Under the pieces are notes generated by a model, which was not told where the DNA came from, made no database searches, and was given only the letters and a program-made list of their open reading frames with translations. Position numbers and translations under genes: made by a program. From positions 355,096 to 419,095 of the forward strand of contig NZ_JAAHGO010000012.1 of the NCBI RefSeq assembly GCF_010672455.1: DNA of 64,000 nt, read 5' to 3'. Below, one piece after another: positions 29,008 through 36,989 of this stretch. This stretch comes from Okeania sp. SIO2C9. Lineage in GTDB: Bacteria > Cyanobacteriota > Cyanobacteriia > Cyanobacteriales > Microcoleaceae. Each line of letters starts with the position of its first letter. Position 1 is the stretch's first letter.

Positions 29008-29358
29008 TTAACTACAAGGTACTCCTGTTGGGGTGCATCCTCCTGCTTGGAAAGACTTTCCACAACTACAAGTTTCTGTGGCGTTGGGATTAATAAACTT
29101 TAAACCGCTTTCAGTTAAACCCTCAATGTAGTCAACTACAACTCCTTCTAGTAAAGGCGCACTTTTTGGGTCAATAAAAATCTGCAAGTTGTCCTTGTGT
29201 AGCAGCAAATCATCTTCTTTAGGAGCATTGGCAATATTTAAGGCATACTCATAACCACTGCAACCACCATCCACAACAGATATGCGGATGCCTTGATTTG
29301 AGTCTTTCAGGAACTTGGTAAGTTGAGAAGCGGCTTTTTCTGTTAAACTTATAGTCAT
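29008..29358 (-). CDS. hesB: HesB/IscA-type iron-sulfur carrier protein
   Basis: 116 residues of the A-type Fe-S carrier family. The three conserved Cys are visible: GGCSGYEY near residue 33 and CSCGKSF near 98-100. Extra Cys follow in GGCTPTGVPCS. In diazotrophic cyanobacteria hesB follows hesA in the nif cluster and is thought to deliver or hold Fe-S units for nitrogenase maturation. The order hesA-hesB-fdxH is preserved, but 490 bp of non-coding DNA separates it from hesA. The ribosome site is weak. Confidence 0.92.
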   Translation of the reverse strand: MTISLTEKAASQLTKFLKDSNQGIRISVVDGGCSGYEYALNIANAPKEDDLLLHKDNLQIFIDPKSAPLLEGVVVDYIEGLTESGLKFINPNATETCSCGKSFQAGGCTPTGVPCS

Positions 29359-29848
29359 AATTTTGAAGAAAAATAATTTTAGACTTACCGATAATTACCC
29401 AGATAGGCGACATCCGCCTGTTGTCTGGCTTCAGCAATGGACTTAGGAAATTACTGGAACGGTGCGATCGCGCTTTACAGAACTGTCTGAGATTAAGCTA
29501 GTAGAAAAATTGCACCCTGATTTTTGAAATTTTAGTTTCAGTTTCAGTTTCAGCGCGAAAGCATATTGTATAAATATCACCTTTTCTCAGAATTTCCTAT
29601 TTATAGGCTAAACCAAAGATTTAACTATAAACTGTTCGCAGTGATAACTTCTGTGGTTAATTTTTTACCTTTTCCTGTGAGTCAGCTTTTAACTGCTCTA
29701 TAAAACTGATACAAAGTGTCACATAACATGACAATTTAATGTTTACTTCCTGCTTCTACTGAGGCCGTCGGCGGTTACTCATCCACAGGCATTCATGCAC
29801 AGGCATTCACGGTCGAGCCGACCGCATTTCTTAAATTTATACTGGCGT
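29359..29848. other. hesA-hesB intergenic region
   Basis: 490 bp with no gene. Positions of about 29690-29757 duplicate part of the DJ-1 pseudogene (28063-28122). A TTTCAGTTTCAGTTTCAG triplet repeat lies near 29533. The spacing suggests an interrupted operon or a separate hesB promoter. Confidence 0.5.
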
Positions 29849-30604
29849 TTAAATCTCTTTACTGAGAGAACCACAAACTGGACAGTCCGGGTCATGGTAA
29901 GGGCGCAGTTTAGAGAATTCCATGGCATCCAAATCCATTGTCAGCAGTTGTGACCACAAGGGTTTACTAAATCCTGTAATCTGTTTGATTGCTTCTGAAG
30001 CTGCTAGACAAGCTAGTGTTCCAGAAACTACACCCAAGACTCCAAACCCACGTCGGTCCCATTCTGGTTTTTCTGGGAATAGACAAGACAAACAAGGAGT
30101 TTTACCAGGAACTATGGTAGTTAAGTAAGCTTCCATGCTATTCATAGCAGCTTCCACCATTGGTTTGCGCCAACGTACACAGGCAGCATTAAGTAAATTC
30201 CGTTCGTCAAAGTTGTGAGCGCAGTCGAGAGCAATATCTGCTGACTGTACTAATGTGTCTGCATTTTCAGCAGTGACATATTCAGGTACAGCTTCGATTT
30301 CAACATCTGGATTAATGGCAGCTAGGGTTTCCTTGGCTTTGTCTACTCGCAGCTTACCCACCCAATCATCTGTCATCAAGATTTGACGATTCATGTCATC
30401 AAGTCGTAGTTCCCCACCTCGGACTAAAATTAGCTTCCCGACACCTGCTACTGCTAAATACAGTGCTACTGTGCCACCCAACCCACCAACTCCATTTACC
30501 ACTGCTGTAGTTGACTTGAGTCGTTGTTGTGCTTCCTCACCAAAACCTGGAAGCATCATTTGGCGACTATAACGTTCTAATTCTTTGGGTGTGAGGTCGA
30601 ACAC
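29849..30604 (-). CDS. hesA: HesA, ThiF/MoeB-like E1 family protein of the nif cluster
   Basis: 251 residues with the adenylating E1-like fold: nucleotide-binding VNGVGGLGGTVALYLA (about 34-50), the Arg-containing RYSRQMMLPGFGEEAQQRL front, DCAHNFDERNLLNAACV, and paired zinc Cys (CLSC and CPVC). The HesA family activates a C-terminal carboxylate by adenylation and is tied to nitrogen fixation in cyanobacteria; the exact substrate is not settled. The start is GTG 30604, 12 nt after the nifW stop, and that stop overlaps the AAGGAG ribosome site. This means tight coupling with nifW. Confidence 0.9.
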   Translation of the reverse strand: MFDLTPKELERYSRQMMLPGFGEEAQQRLKSTTAVVNGVGGLGGTVALYLAVAGVGKLILVRGGELRLDDMNRQILMTDDWVGKLRVDKAKETLAAINPDVEIEAVPEYVTAENADTLVQSADIALDCAHNFDERNLLNAACVRWRKPMVEAAMNSMEAYLTTIVPGKTPCLSCLFPEKPEWDRRGFGVLGVVSGTLACLAASEAIKQITGFSKPLWSQLLTMDLDAMEFSKLRPYHDPDCPVCGSLSKEI

Positions 30605-30616
30605 TATAATTGCTCC

Positions 30617-30928
30617 TTACTCAGCAGTTATTTCTGTTAATTTAACTACATCCTTATGTTCTTGTTGAAAGACTGGAAATACCTTTTGTTCTTGAGCGCT
30701 AGATGTTAAGAAAGTTTGATAAGCTGACTCTAATGCTGTTTTATATTCTGTCAATTTTTCAGTTTCTGTCAGTCCTGTTTTTCCGTCAACTTCTGCAATT
30801 GCTCCAGAAAACATTTTTAATATATGGAGGCGATTTACGTTTACTGCTGTTTGGTCGTAGGGAATGTCAAAAAAGCTGAGGAAGTCTTCTGCATCTACGA
30901 GCTTTTGGAAATCTGTTAATGTCTTCAT
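30617..30928 (-). CDS. nifW: Nitrogenase-stabilising protein NifW
   Basis: 103 residues matching NifW: FQKLVDAEDFLSFFDIPYD, NVNRLHILKMF and the C-terminal tail VFPVFQQEHKDVVKL. NifW helps to protect or stabilise the MoFe protein, particularly against oxygen. It sits in the usual cyanobacterial position between the DUF269 gene and hesA. It runs with hesA (12 nt apart) and is separated from the DUF269 gene upstream by 417 bp. Confidence 0.9.
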   Translation of the reverse strand: MKTLTDFQKLVDAEDFLSFFDIPYDQTAVNVNRLHILKMFSGAIAEVDGKTGLTETEKLTEYKTALESAYQTFLTSSAQEQKVFPVFQQEHKDVVKLTEITAE

Positions 30929-31345
30929 GATGATGAACCCTAAATTAATTGAGTAGTAGCTATTTCTATTTTTTAGTAAGCATTCAGCTATTAGCTGTCA
31001 GCTAGCCTCCTAGGTCGGAACTGCGGACTTCAGCAACAAGACTCTATCTTTAAGGACAGTGTTTAAATTAACAACTTACTTTAAGGGTAAGGGAGGCAAT
31101 TTTTATAGTAAGACAGTTAATAAAGCTTTGAACCTAAACTAAAAGCAATAGCTGATAGCTGATGCCTGACGGCTGAATACTGACATTTTTTATTATAGGC
31201 ACAAAATTTTTTTTTGCGTCTACTTTCAATTTTTTTTAACATTTTTGTGCAAAAAAAACTCTTATTTTGGGGAGAGAGGTTGTTAGATATTTACAAACTA
31301 TAATATCTAACTTAACCCCTCTGAATTTTCAGAAAAAATTACTGC
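30929..31345. other. DUF269 gene-nifW intergenic region
   Basis: 417 bp without a gene. It contains poly-T/A runs and two AGCTATTAGCTGTCAGC-like repeat pieces. A promoter for nifW-hesA is possible but not identified. Confidence 0.4.
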
Positions 31346-31819
31346 TTAGAGTTTACAAACTTCCTTATATTTTTTCACCAATTCAATCCCTGCTTGAGCC
31401 ATTTTTTCTCCTTCATCTTCTAATTTTTCCAGAGAAGTAAACCCAAAACGTTGAGCATCCCGTAAAGTTCTAGAAACTACCAAAAGACGACCACAAAAGA
31501 CAAGTGCCCAACCAAATCCTTCATGGTTTATACTAATAACTACTTGCATGATTTGATTGGTTTCTAATTCAATGCAAGTTGCTATTGCATTATAGAATAA
31601 CTTAATCCGAGCTAAAGTCATCGGATTAACTTCTTCTTCTGTGGAAATTTGGCGTTTTTCTTGCTTACTAACAATATAAGGCTTGATAATTAATTCAGGA
31701 GACCAAGACTTATATACTCCATAAGAATCTTGAGCTTGAACTGCTCTAATTAATTCCTTAATAAAAGGAGCAGAATAAATGTCAGTTGTTGTTGTTGTTG
31801 TTTCTGTTTGAACAGTCAT
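31346..31819 (-). CDS. NifX-associated protein (DUF269)
   Basis: 157 residues of the DUF269 family that follows nifX in diazotrophs. Hallmarks are APFIKELIRAVQAQDSYG, NPMTLARIKLFYNAIATCIE and the long GFGWALVFCGRLLVVSRTLR segment. The biochemical role is unsettled; co-occurrence points to cofactor assembly. I place the start at ATG 31819, four bases after the nifX stop, with AGAGG upstream. A TTG six codons earlier overlaps nifX. It carries a run of Thr near the N-terminus (TETTTTTTD) from a GTT/AAC microsatellite. Confidence 0.9.
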   Translation of the reverse strand: MTVQTETTTTTTDIYSAPFIKELIRAVQAQDSYGVYKSWSPELIIKPYIVSKQEKRQISTEEEVNPMTLARIKLFYNAIATCIELETNQIMQVVISINHEGFGWALVFCGRLLVVSRTLRDAQRFGFTSLEKLEDEGEKMAQAGIELVKKYKEVCKL

Positions 31820-31823
31820 AGTT

Positions 31824-32243
31824 TTACACCTCTTCAAGTACAGCTTCTAAGTCAGATTCGGAAGTTTTTTGTAAAGCTTTTCTGAGCCAGGGGGGTGGGC
31901 TACCTTTTAATGTTTCTACTAATCTGTCCAGAAGATCGGTAATTTTGTCTTCTGGAGATTTTGATTTCATTGGGGTAACTTTTTTGTTGATTAAACGACC
32001 TGCTGCGGGACCACCAATTTCTAGTACATAAACTATTGTGCAGTCGAGCAAAGCTTCAACTTTGGCATGAAGTTTTTCTAGTTTATCTTGTTTGGGGGCA
32101 TCTTGATTGAGATTACCACCAAAAACAAGTGGCTCTAGAGCTTCGTATCCTTTATCATCAACTTCATACAATGCCATTTGTTTGGCAGAGCCAAAGTGAC
32201 CATTTATATGAATAAAATCACTGGTTGCAAATGCAACTTTCAT
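31824..32243 (-). CDS. nifX: Nitrogenase cofactor carrier protein NifX
   Basis: 139 residues matching NifX: MKVAFATSDFIHINGHFGSA, then MALYEVDDKGYEALEPLVFG, the CTIVYVLEIGGPAAGRLI core and PPPWLRKAL at the end. NifX binds FeMo-co precursors (NifB-co, VK-cluster) and hands them between NifB and NifEN. The related domain is also seen at the C-terminus of NifB in this window. AGGAGG precedes ATG 32243. It is followed at once by the DUF269 gene. Confidence 0.93.
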   Translation of the reverse strand: MKVAFATSDFIHINGHFGSAKQMALYEVDDKGYEALEPLVFGGNLNQDAPKQDKLEKLHAKVEALLDCTIVYVLEIGGPAAGRLINKKVTPMKSKSPEDKITDLLDRLVETLKGSPPPWLRKALQKTSESDLEAVLEEV

Positions 32244-32627
32244 CGTTGTTTTCCTCCTGGTTTTAATGTACCGAATAACTAATAGTTAAAACCCATTAGT
32301 TATTGATAACAAACTTGTTTTATACAGTTTAGTTCAGGCAAAAAAAATCAAAAAACTTCATTCTTTTCATTATTTTTTGCCTCCTAAATGTAACGCTTAC
32401 TAGAGCGAAAAACTAGAAATTACAGACATAAGTAAATGATTAATATGAGGGAGGGTAGGTTTAAATTTTGGAGCGAATTTTGAGCCAGTCAAACTATTAA
32501 TTAAACCAGTCTCCGAACTTCAAATATTCGTTTATTTATATCTGCCTAATGATGGGGTCGTAGATTTTAGTATAGTTAAGAAAAGTAGCTCTAAAACCTA
32601 CCACCTACCACCTAAAACCTATCACCT
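32244..32627. other. nifEN-nifX intergenic region
   Basis: 384 bp, AT-rich, no gene. It separates nifX from the fused nifEN, closer spacing being usual. Contains ACCTACCACCTAAAACCTA repeats near 32600. Confidence 0.4.
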
Positions 32628-35432
32628 TCATCGTGACAATAATGAATAATCATTGGTGTGAATTTTTGATTCCTCTTGCTCTAAGAAAATATTACCAATG
32701 TCAAATAATAAATTCATTGTACCACGATAACCAACATTACAACGTTGACCATTACCGAGGCGATCATGAATTGGCATACCCATGCGATATAGAGCAAGAC
32801 CTAACTTCTCAGATATCAGTTTACCATGAGAATTGGTAATCAATAAATCTGAACCTGTGGCAACTTCTTCCAAGTCTCCCAAGTCACCAATAATTACATT
32901 TTCTGTAGGCAATTTTTCTAATAAAGGCGATCGCGTAGTTGTTACAGCAGCATGAATATCTGCCCCCATTTCCCGCAAAAACCAACTGGTTGCCCAAAGT
33001 AAATCTGGTTCCAGAGCAATAGAAATCTGCTTATGACCAAAATAGAAGTGAGTATCCAGCATCGCATCCTGTAACTGCCGACGTTGACGCTGATATTTCT
33101 GAGGCACTTCGCAACCCTTATCTAAATGAGGGTCTGTACGAGAAACAACTAACTGAGACAATTTTAATATGAAACTGTCTACAGCACCCAAACCAGTCAA
33201 CCGAGGGAACACTTGATATTGAGTGCCAAATTTTTCCTGCAAAATATTAGCTGCATTCCGCAAACTTTCCCCAATAACAAGAGTAAAACTTGACTGACTC
33301 AGGTTACGAAGTTCTTCTATGGTAGTTCCACCAGAACTTGTCGCGCTATAATTATCATCAACTAAATGTCCGTCCAGAGACTGAGATAAGTCAGGTACAA
33401 CTATCGGTGTTAAGCCAAAAGATTCCACAATATCTCGAACTTCCTGTACATCTCCAGGAGCAAGACAACTACCCGCTAAAATTGTTACGAAAGGCTTTTC
33501 AGTAGGAATGGCTTCACCATAATCATAAGCTACTATACGTTCGACAGTAGCAGCAAAACCATCCTGAGCAGAACCCTTATAATCTGGACTAGAAACATTT
33601 AATATTGGCAACTCATCTAACTCTGGATGCTCTTCCCTAAATTTCTTGAGAATACGCTCCACATCATCGCCCCTGGTTTCAGTTAAACCAGTGCTTAACA
33701 AACCAATAACTTCTGGTTTTGACTTCTCAATTTGGTTGAGAATAGCTGTCTCTATATTATCCTCTCCTCCCAAAATAGTTGTCACTTCAGTCATAGCAGT
33801 AGTAGACAAAGGAATAGCTTCGTGGAAGTGATTCACCAACAATACCTTGGCAAAAGCAGTACAACCTTGAGTCCCGTGGAACAGTGGCATCATGCCTTTA
33901 ATTCCTAAGTAAGCTAAGGAAGCACCTAGAGGTTGACTCAATTTGAGAGGATTTGTGGATAAGGACTTTTTGGGAAAGCTAACTGTTGCAGGTGGAATAT
34001 TCCCTAGACTTGGTAAAGTTTCTATTTCTGAGACATCATCTATCTGACATTCCCCTAACCAAGGCACAGGTTGTCGCACTTGTTCCCAAACTGGACTATG
34101 GAGTGCTTCATCTAATTCCTTTGCCATTTCGATAGTGCCGTGATAACCAGCATAAGGATGATGCCGTTCTTGGTTAATGTGCAAAAAGGGTATTCTAGCT
34201 TTGAGGGCAGTATATTGGTTACGACCTCCTGCGATCAGCATATCAGCTTTTGTGTCAGCAATGACTTTCAGCAGAATTTCAGCATTCCCCTTTTCTAGCA
34301 AAATACCATCTTTGCCCAGTAATTCTTTGATTTTTGCTTTGTCTTCTTCGGTACTTTTCTTCGTGCTAGTAGCGACCACATCCATACCTAAATCTTGAGC
34401 CGCCGAAATAATAGACCAACTTTTAACCCCACCCGTGTAGAGTACAACTCTTTTACCTTTCAAACGTTGGCGATAAGGTTCTAATATTTCTTGGAGAACT
34501 GCTGTTTCTTCGGCAATGAGTTTTTCTGTACGCTCTTGCAGGTCAGCATCTCCAATTTTGGCAGCAATATTTCTGAGGCAGTGATTAATATCGGCAACAC
34601 CATAAAAAGATTCTTCAATGTAAGGAATGCCGTATCTCTCCTCCATTTTTCGTGCCATATTGATCATAGCTTTGGAGCAGATCATCACGTTGAGTTTGGC
34701 ACGGTGGGCGTAACAAATTTCTTTGTAGGTAGCATCTCCGGTGATTTTTGACAATACCCGGATGCCAAGTTTTTCAAACAGGGGTAACATTGCCCACATT
34801 TCACCCGCAATATTATATTCGCCGATGAGATTAATATCGTAGGGTGTGGTAAATTCTGGCTCGGAAGTACCAACTACATGGTCTAATAATGCTTCAGCAC
34901 TCACTCGGTTGCCTAGATTTTTACTACCAATGAAACCAGGGGAGTTGACGGGAATGACCGGAAGTTCTAATTTTTTGGTGGCGATTTTACAAACTGTTTC
35001 TAGGTCATCTCCAATTAAAGAAGTAACGCAGGTAGAGTAGACAAATACTGCTGGAGGTTGATAACGTTTTTTTAATTCAGCGATCGCCTTAAGTAATTTT
35101 TTCTCACCACCCATGATAATGTCATTTTCACTCATGTCGGTAGTGAAACCCATTTTGTAGAGATGAGCTTCAGAAGAAAGACTACCACGAGTTCCCCAGG
35201 AGTTACCGGAGCAACCAAGAGGCCCATGAACTAAGTGAGCTGCATCTGTAATGGGAACCAGGGCAATGCTAGCTCCGTCAAAAGCGCAACCCCCCTGAGC
35301 CGCTCCAGGAGTTGCTTGTTGTTGGCAACCTTTCTGTTTTTTATCTCCGTTATGGTTATGTTTGTGATGGTTGTGTTCGCAACCAGGCTCATTTAATAGT
35401 TCGGCAACTTTGCCTGGGGTCATCATAGCCAT
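32628..35432 (-). CDS. nifEN: Fused nitrogenase cofactor scaffold protein NifE-NifN
   Basis: 934 residues in one frame. Residues 1-465 are NifE: GGCAFDGASIALVPITDAAH, HGPLGCSGNSWGTRG, STCVTSLIGDD and FLHINQERHHPYAGYHG. After a short link (about 465-495), residues ~495-934 are NifN: KLSQPLGASLAYLGIKG, HGTQGCTAFAKVLLV, GLLSTGLTETRGDD and FDIGNIFLEQE. NifEN is the heterotetrameric scaffold on which the FeMo-co precursor matures; here both subunits are covalently joined. A His-rich segment (HNHHKHNHN, residues ~21-29) precedes the NifE core. No frameshift is needed, so the fusion is real in this sequence. It is preceded by a 1.5-kb disrupted region and then nifK. Confidence 0.93.
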   Translation of the reverse strand: MAMMTPGKVAELLNEPGCEHNHHKHNHNGDKKQKGCQQQATPGAAQGGCAFDGASIALVPITDAAHLVHGPLGCSGNSWGTRGSLSSEAHLYKMGFTTDMSENDIIMGGEKKLLKAIAELKKRYQPPAVFVYSTCVTSLIGDDLETVCKIATKKLELPVIPVNSPGFIGSKNLGNRVSAEALLDHVVGTSEPEFTTPYDINLIGEYNIAGEMWAMLPLFEKLGIRVLSKITGDATYKEICYAHRAKLNVMICSKAMINMARKMEERYGIPYIEESFYGVADINHCLRNIAAKIGDADLQERTEKLIAEETAVLQEILEPYRQRLKGKRVVLYTGGVKSWSIISAAQDLGMDVVATSTKKSTEEDKAKIKELLGKDGILLEKGNAEILLKVIADTKADMLIAGGRNQYTALKARIPFLHINQERHHPYAGYHGTIEMAKELDEALHSPVWEQVRQPVPWLGECQIDDVSEIETLPSLGNIPPATVSFPKKSLSTNPLKLSQPLGASLAYLGIKGMMPLFHGTQGCTAFAKVLLVNHFHEAIPLSTTAMTEVTTILGGEDNIETAILNQIEKSKPEVIGLLSTGLTETRGDDVERILKKFREEHPELDELPILNVSSPDYKGSAQDGFAATVERIVAYDYGEAIPTEKPFVTILAGSCLAPGDVQEVRDIVESFGLTPIVVPDLSQSLDGHLVDDNYSATSSGGTTIEELRNLSQSSFTLVIGESLRNAANILQEKFGTQYQVFPRLTGLGAVDSFILKLSQLVVSRTDPHLDKGCEVPQKYQRQRRQLQDAMLDTHFYFGHKQISIALEPDLLWATSWFLREMGADIHAAVTTTRSPLLEKLPTENVIIGDLGDLEEVATGSDLLITNSHGKLISEKLGLALYRMGMPIHDRLGNGQRCNVGYRGTMNLLFDIGNIFLEQEESKIHTNDYSLLSR

Positions 35433-35805
35433 GTTATTAAGTCTCTATTATTAACTACTATGGGGCGGGTATGGAGTATCTAATCTTAAGGATGACAAAT
35501 TTTTATTATTAGTTTTGTATAGAAGTTATCATTTTGTAGGTTGGGTTGAGGAAGGAAACCCAATAGAGCGAGAATGACAAATTTTTATTATTAGTCCGGT
35601 AGGGTATGTTAGCGTTTGCGTAGCATTCCGCAGAAAAGCGTAACGCACCGAAATATTTGTTGGGATGGCGGTGGGTTACATTTCATTAACGCACCCTACA
35701 AGATGGCTGCTTAAGAATAACAAATTTTTATTATTGATGATTTTTTATAGTGAGTATATAAAGATAATGTTCTTGACCTCTCCCTGGGCTTTAGCCACAG
35801 GGATT
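35433..35805. other. Direct repeats and hairpin upstream of nifEN
   Basis: GACAAATTTTTATTATTAG occurs at 35494-35512 and 35576-35594, with variants at about 35719 and 36033. A GTAGGGTATGTTAGCG ... AACGCACCCTAC repeat pair spans about 35601-35700. The nifEN promoter, if any, must be here. Confidence 0.5.
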
Positions 35806-36024
35806 CTAAGCTGTTGCTACGTGGCAGGATAAATCCGTGCCACTCTGCTTTTTAGCTTTGGTTTCCCAGATGCGAAATCTGGTAGCGAGGGTCAAAACTC
35901 GCCTACAGACCTTGGCTAGATTTACAGCTTTGTTAACTGCATCTCTCATCTGACGGTTACGTTTTTCTGTGATGTGGGCTAATTGGTGATCCCAATAACC
36001 CTGGCGCTTAACCCAACCTACCAA
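35806..36024 (-). pseudogene. Probable TnpB remnant
   Basis: The segment YWDHQLAHITEKRNRQMRDA, then VNKA, resembles the central helix region of IS605-type TnpB proteins. The rest (about 40 residues) does not fit and no RuvC motif survives. The CTGGGCTTTAGCCACAGGGATTC stretch just beyond it may be an element end. Low-to-moderate certainty. Confidence 0.4.
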
Positions 36025-36099
36025 TCTTAGACTGACAAATTTTTGTTTTTATTTTGTTTATATAAAAATTAGAGCCGATCGCTCTTAAATTTCCATCAC

Positions 36100-36875
36100 T
36101 CATTGCCCAATATTTGCACTCATAATTTTGGCAATTTGTTTGAGAATACTTAAAACATCATATAACTGATTCCTGCGAGGTAGTAGCAGATAAAAAACAT
36201 TAGACAAATCATATTGGGGAACACCTGTCGTCAACACTTTGACAAACATAAACTCATCCCCGCTACCAATCATACCATAGACAGGACGTTCGGGATTGGG
36301 GTTTGCCATCATGTAAGTCATTAGTTGAGGTAAAGCTACTGAAAAACCAATAGTAGATTTAGATTCAACCAGGAGAACCCAAAGTTGTTGTGCAATAACT
36401 AAAGTATCAACTCTACCGCGTAAAATTTTATCCTTGTCTTCTACTTCTACTTCAATACTTGCTTCAGTAGTGACATAAAAAGGTTCATCATATAAACCTG
36501 CCAAAGTAAGTAAAGGTCCAATTAGTAATTGATTAACCACACCTTCTGAGAGATAATATCATGTCCGGTAGTATCGTTTGTGTATAGAATTAGGTTAAAA
36601 TTGCAGGAAACCATTTCGTATTCTGCCTTCCGTCCTCTGCCTTTCTTCCACCAAAGTCTAATTATTCAACCGGACATGATATAACTTCGCTTTCTATGAC
36701 GTAAAAATCGTCTTTGAATTTGGTCTAGCTTCTCCTTTTCTTCAGCAGTTAGTTCAGGTAAGTCTTGTTGCCATTCCTGAAAGAAGAGGTCATTATCTGT
36801 AGGAGATAACTTAAACCTTTGCTCAAGGTCAGCCAAAGTAGTAATAGTTTTGGAGATGGGGTAAGTTTGAATCAT
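36100..36875 (-). pseudogene. Restriction-endonuclease-like (PD-(D/E)XK type) gene split by a MITE
   Basis: Two frames together make one protein. The N-terminal part is MIQTYPISKTITTLADLEQR, then EWQQDLPELTAEEKEKLDQI and RRFLRHRKRSY. After the element it continues as LSEGVVNQLLIGPLL, LRGRVDTLVIAQQLWVLLVE, MTYMMANPNPERPVYGMIG and DVLSILKQIAKI. This is the small cyanobacterial family often labelled restriction endonuclease subunit R; RGRVD...VESK is the nuclease-like core. The frames rejoin if 125 bp are removed. ATG 36875 is the likely start; an upstream ATG (36956) lies inside a GGGGCAAATGGC-type repeat. It lies between nifK and nifEN on the nif strand. Confidence 0.8.
36556..36682. mobile_element. 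MITE (family C) inserted in a coding sequence
   Basis: Ends ATATCATGTCCGG / CCGGACATGATAT, the same as at 23143-23295. Removing 125 bp (the element plus a 2-bp duplication, AT) restores the reading frame of the surrounding nuclease-like gene, giving RHRKRSYYLSEGVV. There is no ORF inside. Confidence 0.85.
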
Positions 36876-36939
36876 ATAGCAATAGGGAATAGATAGTAGT
36901 TCCAACCTAACTTTTCCCTGAAGACCTGTCAAACCAGAA

Positions 36940-36966
36940 TAGGGGCAAACTGCCATTTGCCCCTAC
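36940..36966. repeat. GGGGCAAA-type palindromic repeat next to nifK
   Basis: AGGGGCAAACTGCCATTTGCCCCTAC, a near-perfect hairpin. Relatives: 23319-23370, 38716-38740 and 44665-44691. On the minus strand it lies 24 nt downstream of the nifK stop and could shape the 3' end of the nif mRNA. Confidence 0.65.
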
Positions 36967-36989
36967 AAAAACTATATGGTTAATATGAA

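Noticed and set aside
29849-30604. HesA as the ThiF-like partner of the YcaO protein
   Set aside because: It is embedded between nifW and hesB with coupled translation, 7 kb from the YcaO gene and on the other strand; the nif role explains it.
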